Part shown: positions 16,184-24,808 of the stretch, one piece after another
How positions within the stretch are numbered: position 1 is the stretch's first letter
Layout: every line of letters begins with the position of its first letter
From: Corynebacterium sp. P4-C1
Lineage (GTDB): Bacteria > Actinomycetota > Actinomycetes > Mycobacteriales > Mycobacteriaceae
Direction of reading: 5' to 3'
NCBI RefSeq assembly: GCF_030503595.1
Contig: NZ_CP129966.1
Location: 1,860,001 to 1,924,000 of the forward strand
DNA: 64,000 nt
The notes under the pieces: model-generated
The model's database searches: none
What the model was told of the DNA's origin: nothing
What the model saw: only the letters and a program-made list of their open reading frames with translations
Made by a program: the position numbers and the translations under genes

Positions 16184-19088
16184 CCGTGGCGGAGCCGGCG
16201 GCGAGCGCCCATGGGGGAATGAGTGTGAAGCGGCGGATCAGCAGGGTCGCAGCGAAGGCGGCTGCGCCGACCGGGCCTCCGGCGGCGGTGACGGCGGCAG
16301 CGGCCGCGAGCGTGACTGGTGATGAGGCATCGCCGCCGCGTTTCCTTGAGGCGGTGCGTGGGGAGGAGCTCCACAGCACGCACAGTCCGAGTGCGAGCAG
16401 GCTCAGTGCGCCGCCGAAGATGAGGCTGGCGCGGAAGAAAGTCTCGCCCGCGAAAGACATGGTGAACGTGCCCGACTCGCCGGCGGGGACGCGGAAGGCC
16501 TGCATGCCGGAGTCGACGCGGACGGGTTCCAGCTCGGTGCGGCCGCCGGGTCCGTCGATAGTTCCGCGCAGACCTGAGTTGAAGGCGCGCGTGGTCAGGA
16601 TGAGGCGGTCGGAGTCGGCGGGGGCGGCGGTGCCGTCGAAAGGCGACCAGTCCGTGCCGCGCATGCCGCGACTCAACGAGACTGTCTCGGTGTCCGTGAT
16701 GATGGTGTGCGTGCCGGCCTTTAGCTCCACGGTGCCTGCCTCGTAATGCTCGCCGTCGATTTCCGCTGCGTGCGAGAGCGTCCACTTCCCGGCGCGATTG
16801 GTGGTGAAGGCCCGGCGGATGACGTCGTCGGCGGGAAGAAGGCGCTGGAAGAAATAGGTGTCGCCCGTGCCGGTCACGGTGACTATGCGGTCCACGCCAG
16901 CGGCGAATTCGCTGATCCCGGCCGGCTCATCCAGCGTGACGCGGACCGCGTCCGAGTTGACGCCGGCGCCGACGTCGACGGTGAGGGGTGTGTCTTTCTT
17001 GAACGAGACTTCGCGCGATCCCCCGTCCCAGCTCACTGTGGCGGACACGGATTCGGTGGCGGTGACGGTGACCTCGCTGACGGGGGAGTCGGGCGCGACT
17101 TCGAGCCACGGGGACTCATCGCCGGGAGTGGGGTGCCAGGCGGTGTCGTCGAGCCCGTCGACGGCGGCGGTGAGTGACCCGGCGGGTTTCGCGCCGCCAA
17201 AAGAGGTCGCGTCGGCGGCGGACGAGGAAGCGCGGACCGTGCCGCCGGTCTCCGCCACCCGCACACGCCGGCCGTCGGAGGGGTAGTCGGGGACGCGGTT
17301 GCGCACCGCGCCGCCTTCGCTCATGTCGCGCAGGTGCGCGGAGGTCGGGCCGATAAGGGTGCCGTAATTGCGCTTGGCTAGAGCGGGGGTGTCGGTGACG
17401 ATATCGGCCTGCCCGGCACCGGCGGTGATAGTGCGCGGGGAGTAGCCGAATTCAGCGTCCAGCAGGGGCAGGACCTCGCCGCCGCCGGCGACAGTGGGAA
17501 GGGCGGAGCCGGCGTCCGCGATCATCATGTCCCGGTCCGGTTCAACGAGGTAGACGGAGACATCCCCGAACGCGGCAGGTTTTCCGAATGCATCGCTGAG
17601 CTCCGGCGGCTGCAGGCCCGAGGCCAAGTCACCGCGCACCACGACGGCGCCGACGCCGATCGCGCGGAGCGCCTCGGGGCTGAGGGCGGCGAGCTGCCCG
17701 TCGAGTCCGCGGACCGCTTCAGGATCCACGAGCGGCACGGCGTCGCGGGCGGCGAAGCGGGTGGAAGTCAGGCCCTGGATTGGTTCGTCGCGGGTCCAGC
17801 CCCAGGTCTGCCGCGCGAATTGCGCCTGTGGGACGACGAGGGTGCGGGTGCCGGCGGCGTTGGCATCGATGAATGCGGCGGCGGCCTGCCAATCCGGGGA
17901 CACCGCAGTCCACGTGCCTTCCGGAGCGAGCCGCAGCGTCCACGCCGGCGATGTCGCCAGCACGGTCGCGAGCACACCGGCAACCAGCACGGGGGTACGC
18001 GCGCGGGTCATCACGTACCCGGCGCCGAGAGCCAGCGGGAGGCGCACCAGTGGGTCGAGTTTGTGCAGGTTGCGGAAAGGGGCACCGGGGCCGTCGAGAA
18101 AGGAGAGCCACGCGCCTCCCAACGGGCCGTGCGCCGCGGCGAGCAGAGCGACCCCGCAGCACAGCAGCACGGCGAGGTAGCCGCGCCACGGCATGCCCCG
18201 CAGCGCGAGACCAGCCAGCCCGAAGGCGGCGACAGCGAGCGTGACCAGCACGAAAACGGGTTCGTTGACCAGCAGGAAACCGGCGGTGCGCTCCGTGTCG
18301 ACGAACGGCGACCATGACGTCGTGCCGCGCAGCACCTCGGCCAGATTCGTCCACCGCGTGGTCACGTACGCGGACTCGATGAAGTCCGTGAACGGGGGTG
18401 AATAGCGGCCGAGCACCAAAAGGGGCCCGATCCACCATGCGGACACGAGCGCTACGCCGAGCAGCCAACCAGCGAGCGGTTTCCACGCCGTGCGGTAGAT
18501 GAGCAGAAGGAAAGCGGGCAGGCACGCCATCATCGTGGCCGTCGCGTTCACCGCGCCCATCAGCGCCACCGGGAGCACAGCCGCAGCCACATCGCCCCGC
18601 CGGAGTTGCGGCGCGAACAGGGGAGCGAGCGTCCACGGCACTAGCGCGACAGGCCACGCTTCAGAGGAGATCGCCGTCAATGTCGTCAGCACGCGCGGGC
18701 TCAGCGCGTACAGCACCGCGGCGAGGCTTGACGACGCCCCCCGCAACCCCAGCCTGCGCCCCAGCACCACCGTGCCCGAGAACGCGGTGCCCATGACGAT
18801 CGCCCACCACATGCGCTGCGCCACCCAATCCGGCAGCGGCTCCGTAAGCCAGAAGAATGCTCCGTGGGGGAAAAGGTAGCCGTACGCCTGGTTCTGGATC
18901 TGCCCCAGTGTGAAGCGGTCGGTGTAGGCGTGCGTCGCGGCGCTGAGGAACGCGCCGGGATCGGCGGTGAGGTCGAATTTGGTGTCCGCTGCCGTCCGCC
19001 CGGGGGCCTGCAGGAACGACAGCAGGGTCAGCGCAATCCAGCCGAGCAGGTGCTGGCGGCGTGCGGCGAGGGTGCGCAGAGCTGGCAT
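16041..19088 (-). CDS. aftD: Alpha-(1->3)-arabinofuranosyltransferase AftD
   Basis: 1015 aa, GT-C fold. The N terminus has the family sequence DTKFDLTADPGAFLSAATH with the conserved Asp, then FTLGQIQNQAYGYLFPHGAFFWL. About eleven helices fill residues 1-420. The extracytoplasmic part holds a discoidin-like (F5/8 type C) carbohydrate-binding region near residues 615-700 (AAVDGLDDTAWHPTPGDESPWLEV). C-terminal helices close the protein. It adds branching arabinofuranose to arabinogalactan and lipoarabinomannan. It is shorter than mycobacterial AftD (about 1400 aa). The upstream DUF2613 gene ends one base before its start, so the two are coupled. Confidence 0.88.
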   Translation of the reverse strand: MPALRTLAARRQHLLGWIALTLLSFLQAPGRTAADTKFDLTADPGAFLSAATHAYTDRFTLGQIQNQAYGYLFPHGAFFWLTEPLPDWVAQRMWWAIVMGTAFSGTVVLGRRLGLRGASSSLAAVLYALSPRVLTTLTAISSEAWPVALVPWTLAPLFAPQLRRGDVAAAVLPVALMGAVNATATMMACLPAFLLLIYRTAWKPLAGWLLGVALVSAWWIGPLLVLGRYSPPFTDFIESAYVTTRWTNLAEVLRGTTSWSPFVDTERTAGFLLVNEPVFVLVTLAVAAFGLAGLALRGMPWRGYLAVLLCCGVALLAAAHGPLGGAWLSFLDGPGAPFRNLHKLDPLVRLPLALGAGYVMTRARTPVLVAGVLATVLATSPAWTLRLAPEGTWTAVSPDWQAAAAFIDANAAGTRTLVVPQAQFARQTWGWTRDEPIQGLTSTRFAARDAVPLVDPEAVRGLDGQLAALSPEALRAIGVGAVVVRGDLASGLQPPELSDAFGKPAAFGDVSVYLVEPDRDMMIADAGSALPTVAGGGEVLPLLDAEFGYSPRTITAGAGQADIVTDTPALAKRNYGTLIGPTSAHLRDMSEGGAVRNRVPDYPSDGRRVRVAETGGTVRASSSAADATSFGGAKPAGSLTAAVDGLDDTAWHPTPGDESPWLEVAPDSPVSEVTVTATESVSATVSWDGGSREVSFKKDTPLTVDVGAGVNSDAVRVTLDEPAGISEFAAGVDRIVTVTGTGDTYFFQRLLPADDVIRRAFTTNRAGKWTLSHAAEIDGEHYEAGTVELKAGTHTIITDTETVSLSRGMRGTDWSPFDGTAAPADSDRLILTTRAFNSGLRGTIDGPGGRTELEPVRVDSGMQAFRVPAGESGTFTMSFAGETFFRASLIFGGALSLLALGLCVLWSSSPRTASRKRGGDASSPVTLAAAAAVTAAGGPVGAAAFAATLLIRRFTLIPPWALAAGSATVMGLWLARAPWPAANYAGDSVAVTVAGCVAVSCLAASAWRGPRPPRN

Positions 19089-19304
19089 CTACTGCCGGGA
19101 GCCGTACTCCGGCCCGCCGAGCACCGCTTCATCGGCCGGGACGGCGTTGCCCGACGGCACCTGGTTCTGGCCGGAGAAAGATGCGATGCCCACCACACCG
19201 ACGACACCGAGCACGATACCGGTGACCGAACTGGCCAGCACAGGCCCGAGCGTGCGGCGGGACCAAGACTGGTCTGAGCGGCTGGTGCGGATCACGGAGG
19301 TCAT
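19089..19304 (-). CDS. DUF2613 small membrane/secreted protein (Rv0236A-like)
   Basis: 71 aa: a basic N terminus (SDQSWSRRTLGP), one hydrophobic segment ([22 protein letters not shown]), and a short extracellular tail. Small DUF2613 proteins precede aftD in mycobacteria (Rv0236A), and this gene abuts aftD directly. The start MTSVIRTSRS at 19302-19304 is chosen; an upstream start at 19352 would reach into the divergent LpqI promoter. A partner or assembly role for AftD is inference. Confidence 0.78.
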   Translation of the reverse strand: MTSVIRTSRSDQSWSRRTLGPVLASSVTGIVLGVVGVVGIASFSGQNQVPSGNAVPADEAVLGGPEYGSRQ

Positions 19305-19378
19305 GGGACTTGAGGTTACCAGGGGGATAGGATTTGAAGGAGACGTCGGCAAGCGAGCAAACGAAGGGGGAGACCGCG

Positions 19379-20512
19379 ATGCGCACTGTCACTGTGTCCG
19401 CGACTGTCGCCCTCGGTGCGCTGACCTGTATGTTCGTAGCGGCGTGCGCGGGGCCCGAACCGGCGCGGGTGACGGTTGAGGAGACCGAAACGCACACGGT
19501 GACCGTGACCCCGCCGCCGGAACTGCCTGCTGATCTGCGCGAACGGGTCGCCTCGCTGATGGTCGTCGGAGTGAAGAATTACGATGAGGCGCGCGCCGCG
19601 CTCGAGCAAGGCGCAGGCGGGCTGTTCCTGCCCAGCTGGTCAGACCCCGCACTGCTCACCGAGGAAGGGCGCAACATCAACGCCCTGCGGAAAGAATTCA
19701 ACCGCCCGTTCACCGTCGGAATCGACTTCGAGGGCGGGCGGGTGCAGCGCCACGCGGACGTGATCGGCTCCTTCCCGCCGCCGCGCGAGCTCGCGCAACA
19801 ATCCCCGGAAGTGATCCGCGGCAGCGGCTACGATGTGGGCCGTGCGCTGGCGAGATACGGGATCAATGTCGACTACGCCCCGCTTCTCGACGTGGACGCG
19901 GCCGGGCTCGACGTCGTGGGCGACCGCGCGTTTGGCTCCTCTCCGGAGCGCGTCGCCGAAGTCGCTGTGCTCTTCGCGCAGGGGCTCGCCGATGCCGGAG
20001 TGACGCCCACCTTTAAGCACTTCCCCGGCCACGGACGTGCCAGCGGCGACACACACCACACGCTCGCGCAGACTCCGCCGATCCAGGATCTCAACGTCTT
20101 CGACCTCGCCCCCTACGCGGCGGTCCTGCCCAAATTCCCGCACGCGTCCGTGATGGTGGGGCACATCGTGGTGCCCGGTGTCGGCGATGGGAAGAGCCCG
20201 TCGTCGCTCAACCCGAACGTCTACCGCATGCTGCGTACCGGCGACTACCCGGGCGGCGCTCCGTTCGAAGGTGTCGCCGTCACCGACGACTTGTCCGGCA
20301 TGCGCGCGGTCACCGACCTCATGCCCACCCCCGATGCCGTCCGCAGCGCCATCGCCGCAGGTGCCGACCAAGCGCTGTGGTCCTCCGGCGACGGCCTGCG
20401 CGAAGCCATCGACGGCACTGTCGCCGCCGTGGAGGCCGGGGAGATTCCCTCCGCGCGCATCGACGAAGCCGCTCGCCGGGTCCAGCTGCAGCTTATCGAC
20501 GGCCCCCGGTAG
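19379..20512 (+). CDS. lpqI: Beta-N-acetylhexosaminidase lipoprotein (GH3, LpqI-like)
   Basis: 377 aa. Signal peptide with a lipobox (CMFVAAC), so a membrane-anchored lipoprotein. The GH3 core has VGIDFEGGRVQRH, FKHFPGHGRASGDTHH (the NagZ His-Asp catalytic loop motif KHFPGHG-DTH) and VAVTDDLSGM (catalytic Asp). It removes N-acetylglucosamine from muropeptides in cell wall recycling. A TAGGAT -10-like element lies near 19327. Divergent from DUF2613/aftD, as Rv0237 is in M. tuberculosis. The ATG at 19379 follows GGGGGAGA. Confidence 0.9.
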   Translation: MRTVTVSATVALGALTCMFVAACAGPEPARVTVEETETHTVTVTPPPELPADLRERVASLMVVGVKNYDEARAALEQGAGGLFLPSWSDPALLTEEGRNINALRKEFNRPFTVGIDFEGGRVQRHADVIGSFPPPRELAQQSPEVIRGSGYDVGRALARYGINVDYAPLLDVDAAGLDVVGDRAFGSSPERVAEVAVLFAQGLADAGVTPTFKHFPGHGRASGDTHHTLAQTPPIQDLNVFDLAPYAAVLPKFPHASVMVGHIVVPGVGDGKSPSSLNPNVYRMLRTGDYPGGAPFEGVAVTDDLSGMRAVTDLMPTPDAVRSAIAAGADQALWSSGDGLREAIDGTVAAVEAGEIPSARIDEAARRVQLQLIDGPR

Positions 20513-20557
20513 CCGTATTGCCTCCCATTTCCGCTGTGTCCGTTACCCTTAAGTCCC

Positions 20558-22252
20558 GTGAGTAGTGTGCAAGCTAGACGCGGGACCGGCGGGTCCCGCG
20601 GCGTGAAGGTCGCCGTCGGCTTCCTCATCGGCCTGATCGTGATCCTGCTGGGGCTGTACCTGGCGGACATCGCGTTCAACCGCGGCAATGTCCCGCGCGG
20701 CACCGCCGTCGGCGGAGTCGAGGTCGGCGGGATGGCGCCCGCGGCAGCCGTGGAGAAGCTCGGCAGCGAACTCGGTGACGTCAACGACAAGCCGGTGACC
20801 GTCACCGCTGCGGAGGAGAAGACCGAGTTCGTTCCGGCCAGCGCGGGTCTCGGCCCCGACTGGCAGGCAACCGTGGATGCCGCGGGAACAGAATCGTTCA
20901 ACCCCGTCACCCGGCTGCTGGGGTTGTTCCGCACCAATGAAGTCGACATCGTTTCCACCTCCGACGACTCCGCGCTGGCGCCCACCGTCGAGCGTGTGGC
21001 TAAGGACCTCACCGTCGAACCCGCCGACGGTGCCGTCGCCATCGAAGGTGGTGAACCCAAGGTCACCGACCCCAAGCTGGGCCAGGACATCGACACCGAC
21101 GAGCTCAAGCGCGCCATGAGCGCCAACTGGCTCAACCCCGCCGGCGTCGAAATCGAGCCGGAGGTCACCGAGCCCGCCATCGGCGAGGACCTCGTCAAGG
21201 AAACCGTCGACGGTCCTGTCGCCCGTGCGCTCGACGGTCCACTGACGCTGAAAGGCCAGAAAGAGACTGACGCAGTGATCGACGGTGAGAAGATGGGCGA
21301 AGTGGTCACCTTCCGCAACGACCCCAAACAGCGCCGCATCGTGCCCGAGGTCAACACCGAAGCTGCGCAGGGCATCTTCGCCGAGCAGCTCAAAGACACC
21401 GTGAAGGAAGGCAAAAACGCCACTATCTCCGCCTCCGGCGAGGTCAGCCCGTCCGTCGACGGCAACGAGATTCGCTGGGAGGAGACCATGAGGGGCTTCG
21501 GCGACCGCGTCCTCGGCGACCAGCCCCGCACGTGGGAGGCCCAGTACAAAGAGGTTCCCGCTACCTTCACCACAGAACAGGCGAAGAACGCGACCTTCGA
21601 CGACATTGTCGGCGAGTTCACCACCGGCGGCTACAGCTCCGCCTCCGGCACCAACATCTCGATCGTCGCCGACACCGTCAACGGCGCGGTGGTCAGCCCC
21701 GGCGAGACTTTCTCCCTCAACGGCTACACCGGTCCCCGCGGCACGGCCCAGGGTTACGTCTCCTCCGGCATCATCATCGACGGCCGCGCCGGTAACGCCG
21801 TCGGCGGCGGCATTTCCCAGTTCGCCACCACCCTGTACAACGCCTCCTACTTCGCGGGCATGACGGACGTCGACCACACGCCGCACTCCTATTACATTTC
21901 CCGCTACCCGGCCGGCCGTGAGGCCACCGTCTACGAAGGCGCGATTGACCTGGCGTTCAAGAATGACACCCCGCATCCCGTCAAGATCGAAACCAGTTTC
22001 GGCGGCGGCGAGATCACCGTCCGCCTCAAAGGTGTCAAGGACCGCGAAGTCGAGTCCATCAACGGCGGGCGCTGGGCCTACACTTCCCCGAGCCCCAAGA
22101 CCGTCTCCGGCGGCGAATGCATCCCGTCCGGTGGCGCCCAGGGATTCACCACTTCCGACACCCGCATCGTCCGCGACCTGTCCGGCAAAGAAATCTCCCG
22201 CGAGACCCAGACCACGGTGTACAACCCGCAGCCGATCGTGCAGTGTGGCTAA
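20558..22252 (+). CDS. VanW family protein with peptidoglycan-binding repeats
   Basis: 564 aa. One N-terminal helix (VAVGFLIGLIVILLGLYLADIAF) anchors an extracytoplasmic protein. Two PG_binding_4-like repeats come first (AVGGVEVGGMAPAAAVEKL onward), then the VanW domain: TFSLNGYTGPRGTAQGYVSSGIII, GGGISQFATTLYNASYFAG and HSYYISRYPAGREATVYEG. VanW proteins are of unknown biochemical function and are not by themselves resistance determinants. The GTG at 20558 lies about 8 nt after a TACCCT -10-like element without a ribosome binding site, so it may be leaderless. Its stop is directly adjacent to that of the convergent lipase gene. Confidence 0.88.
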   Translation: MSSVQARRGTGGSRGVKVAVGFLIGLIVILLGLYLADIAFNRGNVPRGTAVGGVEVGGMAPAAAVEKLGSELGDVNDKPVTVTAAEEKTEFVPASAGLGPDWQATVDAAGTESFNPVTRLLGLFRTNEVDIVSTSDDSALAPTVERVAKDLTVEPADGAVAIEGGEPKVTDPKLGQDIDTDELKRAMSANWLNPAGVEIEPEVTEPAIGEDLVKETVDGPVARALDGPLTLKGQKETDAVIDGEKMGEVVTFRNDPKQRRIVPEVNTEAAQGIFAEQLKDTVKEGKNATISASGEVSPSVDGNEIRWEETMRGFGDRVLGDQPRTWEAQYKEVPATFTTEQAKNATFDDIVGEFTTGGYSSASGTNISIVADTVNGAVVSPGETFSLNGYTGPRGTAQGYVSSGIIIDGRAGNAVGGGISQFATTLYNASYFAGMTDVDHTPHSYYISRYPAGREATVYEGAIDLAFKNDTPHPVKIETSFGGGEITVRLKGVKDREVESINGGRWAYTSPSPKTVSGGECIPSGGAQGFTTSDTRIVRDLSGKEISRETQTTVYNPQPIVQCG

Positions 22253-23053
22253 TTAGCGGCCCGCGGTGGCTGGGCGCTCCAGCCCCCACAGGGTCAGCTC
22301 CATGATCTCGGCGTCCCGCATCATCAATTGGTGGATCGGCGCGCCGGGAATCTCCTTGTTCACCACATCCGCGCCGTCCACCGATTCGAGTGTCGACGCG
22401 CTGTTCGGCGTGACCAAGGTGTCGCGTGTGGAGTACAGCGCGGTGTAGACCACCGACGGGTCGGTGTCCGGCAGGGGATCGGCGTGTTCGCGCATCCAGG
22501 GTGAGCCAGCCAGCTGCTGCGGGACACTAGGGCTGAGCAGGAGTTTGGTCAGTTTCGGGTGCCGCTCGAACCTCCGGAGCATGCGCGGCGCGGCACCCTC
22601 CATATCCGTGCCGTGGAAATTGGCGCCCATGGCGACTACTCGGCGCACCTTGTCTGCGCCGCCAGTGGCGATGAAGAGCTTGGTCAGCAACCCGCCCTGC
22701 GAGTGTGCGACGATGTCCACCTGCTCGGCGCCGGTCACAGCGAGGACCCTATCGACATCCGCACGCAGCTCATCCAGCGAATCCTCGAGCTGTCCCGTGC
22801 CGTACAAGCCGGGCAAGAACATTTTTCCGTAGTTGTAGCCCCACACCCAGTAGCCGTGGTCGCGCAAGTACCGGGCGTTGCGGCGGAAACCGCTCGCCCG
22901 ACTATGAATCCCGTGCACGTACAACACCGGGGTGTCGTGCTCCGGTGTGAAAGTGGGGATGTTGAAGATGGGCTCTCTCCAGCGGGACACCGTCGCCCGT
23001 GCACTGATGGCGGCCGTGGCCACGATTTCTCCGATGCGCTGTGTCACACTCAC
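22253..23053 (-). CDS. Alpha/beta-hydrolase, lipase/esterase
   Basis: 266 aa. PVLYVHGIHSRASGFRRNARYL is the oxyanion-hole region, and VDIVAHSQGGLLTKLFI holds the nucleophile serine (A-H-S-Q-G); the acidic residue and histidine probably lie in VVYTALYSTRDTLVTP and GAPIHQLMM. The fold is close to class-2 lipases/EstB and PGAP1-like proteins. No signal peptide is evident. The GTG at 23051-23053 is the start. Substrate unknown; acyl-lipid hydrolysis is inferred from the family. Confidence 0.82.
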   Translation of the reverse strand: MSVTQRIGEIVATAAISARATVSRWREPIFNIPTFTPEHDTPVLYVHGIHSRASGFRRNARYLRDHGYWVWGYNYGKMFLPGLYGTGQLEDSLDELRADVDRVLAVTGAEQVDIVAHSQGGLLTKLFIATGGADKVRRVVAMGANFHGTDMEGAAPRMLRRFERHPKLTKLLLSPSVPQQLAGSPWMREHADPLPDTDPSVVYTALYSTRDTLVTPNSASTLESVDGADVVNKEIPGAPIHQLMMRDAEIMELTLWGLERPATAGR

Positions 23054-23125
23054 ACCACCACAGCATAGGGCCGTGCGCGCAAAACGCCTCGGCGTCTGCG
23101 AAACTGCAAGCTACGGGGCGGAGTG

Positions 23126-23142
23126 AATGGAGCCGGCGACGA
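23126..23142. repeat. Left 17-bp direct repeat (target duplication of the IS)
   Basis: aatggagccggcgacga, identical to 24631-24647. It abuts the IS left end exactly and equals the last 15 nt of the tRNA-Gly gene (CCA included) plus 2 bp beyond it. Confidence 0.9.
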
Positions 23143-23149
23143 TGTCTGA

Positions 23150-23346
23150 AGTCATGACATAGTTGACACGGCGTGCCTGGGACATCATTCCTGATGGTTG
23201 ACAGGTCAGTCGCGACATGGTTGACACTTAGGGGGCGGAAACATTCTGGGGTGATGGTTGACACCTCAGTCGCGACATCGTTGGCACCTTCCGCTACCCC
23301 CGCGCGTCTGGTGCCGATGCGGGGATCAGTCGGGACATCGTTGACA
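23150..23346 (+). repeat. Four subterminal 19-bp repeats, left IS end
   Basis: Copies at 23150-23168, 23208-23226, 23268-23286 and 23328-23346, consensus AGTCGCGACATSGTTGACA, all in the same orientation. The last ends 1 bp before the transposase ATG. They are probable transposase binding sites and could let transposase repress its own expression. Confidence 0.8.
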
Positions 23347-23347
23347 A

Positions 23348-24535
23348 ATGAACAGCCCGAACCGCAACCTTGCCATCGTCAAAGCCGTCCGTGATCAAGG
23401 TGAACCAGTCATCAAAGTCGCCAAACGCTTCGGCATCTCCCGCCAGCGCGTCTACAAGATTCTTGCCGAGTTCGACGCCGGCGGCGCAGAGGCCATCGCC
23501 CCGAAATCCCGCGCACCGCACACCCACCCAAATGCCGTGCCGGACAGCTTGCGCAACTACATCATCGACATGCGCAAAGAACTCACCAAAGCAGGACTCG
23601 ACGCAGGCCCAGACACCATCGCCTTCCACCTAGACAGGCAGGGGCTTCGCACCCCGTCAACATCAACGATCCGCCGCATCATCACTGACGCCGGACTCGT
23701 CGACCCGCAACCACAAAAGAAACCACGCAGCTCCTACATCAGGTTTGAAGCCGCCATGCCCAACGAATGCTGGCAAGCCGACATCACCTACCTCTTCCTC
23801 ATCGACGGCAGACGCGTAGAAGTCCTCGACTTCATCGACGACCACTCCCGCTACCTGCTATCAATCACCGCCCGGCCAGCATTTACAGGCCCAGCAGTCG
23901 CAGCAGAACTCCAACGCCTCATCGACACCTACGGCCCACCGGCATCCACGCTCACTGACAACGGGCTGGTGTTCACCGCCCGGTTAGCCGGACGAAAAGG
24001 CGGCCGCAACGCTTTTGAGAAAGTCCTCACCGACAACTGCATCCAACAGAAAAACGGCCGGCCAGGACACCCACAAACTCAAGGCAAAATCGAACGCTTC
24101 CACCAAACACTCAAACGCTGGATCAACGCCCAACCACCCGCCGAAACCATCCCCCACCTTCAACGACAACTCAACGAATTCGCCGCCTACTACAACACCG
24201 AACGCCCCCACAGATCACTTGGGCGGCGCACCCCACAACAGGCATACACAACAGGACCCAAGGCCGAACCCAACCACACCCCCGAAGAAGAATGGCGCGT
24301 CCGCAACGATGTCGTCGCCCCCAGCGGCAAAGTCACCATCCGCTACGCCGGCAGGCTCTACAGCCTAGGAATCGGACGCGCCTACTACGGCGAAGAAGTC
24401 CTGATGGTCATCACCGACAACCACATCACAACATCACTAAAAGAAACCGGCGAACCCATCGCCGAGCACTACATCGACACATCCCGCAATTACCAAAAAG
24501 CCTACTGGCGAAAAGGCCAACCCCCACTGACCTGA
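23348..24535 (+). CDS. IS481-family DDE transposase
   Basis: 395 aa. N-terminal helix-turn-helix (VIKVAKRFGISRQRVYKIL), a linker with LRTPSTSTIRRIITDAGL, then an rve-type integrase core with the catalytic triad: WQADITYLF (first Asp), STLTDNGLVF (second Asp) and HPQTQGKIERFHQTLKRW (Glu). The C terminus has the IS481-type VRNDVVAPSGKVTIRYAGRLYSLGIG segment. No frameshift or stop interrupts it. Codon use is A/C-rich compared with neighbours (many CCA, ACA, AAA), consistent with transfer. Confidence 0.95.
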   Translation: MNSPNRNLAIVKAVRDQGEPVIKVAKRFGISRQRVYKILAEFDAGGAEAIAPKSRAPHTHPNAVPDSLRNYIIDMRKELTKAGLDAGPDTIAFHLDRQGLRTPSTSTIRRIITDAGLVDPQPQKKPRSSYIRFEAAMPNECWQADITYLFLIDGRRVEVLDFIDDHSRYLLSITARPAFTGPAVAAELQRLIDTYGPPASTLTDNGLVFTARLAGRKGGRNAFEKVLTDNCIQQKNGRPGHPQTQGKIERFHQTLKRWINAQPPAETIPHLQRQLNEFAAYYNTERPHRSLGRRTPQQAYTTGPKAEPNHTPEEEWRVRNDVVAPSGKVTIRYAGRLYSLGIGRAYYGEEVLMVITDNHITTSLKETGEPIAEHYIDTSRNYQKAYWRKGQPPLT

Positions 24536-24581
24536 AAACCAAAACCGGCGCCTTGGAAAAATAAAAACCAAGACACCGGTT

Positions 24582-24623
24582 TGTCCACCATGTCGCGACT
24601 GATCTGTCAACGATGTCGCGACT
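24582..24623 (-). repeat. Two subterminal 19-bp repeats, right IS end
   Basis: Inverted copies of the left-end repeat at 24582-24600 and 24605-24623. The outer copy stands 7 bp from the IS terminus, mirroring the left end. Confidence 0.8.
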
Positions 24624-24630
24624 GAGGACA

Positions 24631-24647
24631 AATGGAGCCGGCGACGA
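24631..24647. repeat. Right 17-bp direct repeat, within the tRNA-Gly 3' end
   Basis: Identical to 23126-23142. It covers the last 15 nt of tRNA-Gly including CCA plus 2 bp beyond. Confidence 0.9.
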
Positions 24648-24706
24648 GAATCGAACTCGCACTCTCAGCTTGGGAAGCTGATGTTCTACCACTAAACTAC
24701 GCCGGC
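24633..24706 (-). tRNA. tRNA-Gly (anticodon CCC)
   Basis: Minus-strand cloverleaf. The acceptor arm GCCGGCG pairs with CGCCGGC; anticodon stem TCAGC/GCTGA encloses loop TTCCCAA, giving anticodon CCC, which reads GGG. The T arm is GCGAG-TTCGATT-CTCGT-like, and CCA is encoded after a T discriminator. The IS481 element lies immediately downstream of its 3' end, so any native terminator has been displaced by the insertion. dcd follows on the other strand, as in mycobacteria. Confidence 0.95.
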
Positions 24707-24796
24707 CTGGCTGGTTGAAAGCAGCGCAGATTATCGTAGCACCGCACGTGCCGGACACTGAAAAACCCTGCCAGCCCCGCACCGGGGGCGGCACCG

Positions 24797-24802
24797 TAAG
24801 AT
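24797..24802 (+). promoter_or_regulatory. -10 element for dcd (leaderless start)
   Basis: TAAGAT, with the GTG start only 6 nt downstream and no ribosome binding site; the transcript should begin at the start codon. Confidence 0.55.
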
Positions 24803-24808
24803 GAAGCC

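Larger units (their letters stand above)
23143..24630 (+). mobile_element. IS481-family insertion sequence, 1488 bp, intact
   Basis: Ends begin TGTC and finish GACA, as in IS481 elements (TGT...ACA). The terminal 26 bp form an inverted repeat with 20 matches. Seven bases in from each end lies a 19-bp repeat of the form AGTCGCGACATSGTTGACA; three further copies follow inside the left end and one inside the right end. The single transposase frame is intact with all three DDE residues. Perfect 17-bp direct repeats flank both ends, so the copy looks recent. Confidence 0.92.

Noticed and set aside
23126..24647. 17-bp repeats as attL/attR of a prophage or ICE
   Set aside because: Only an IS with its own DDE transposase lies between them, and the repeats abut the IS termini exactly; a target-site duplication explains them.
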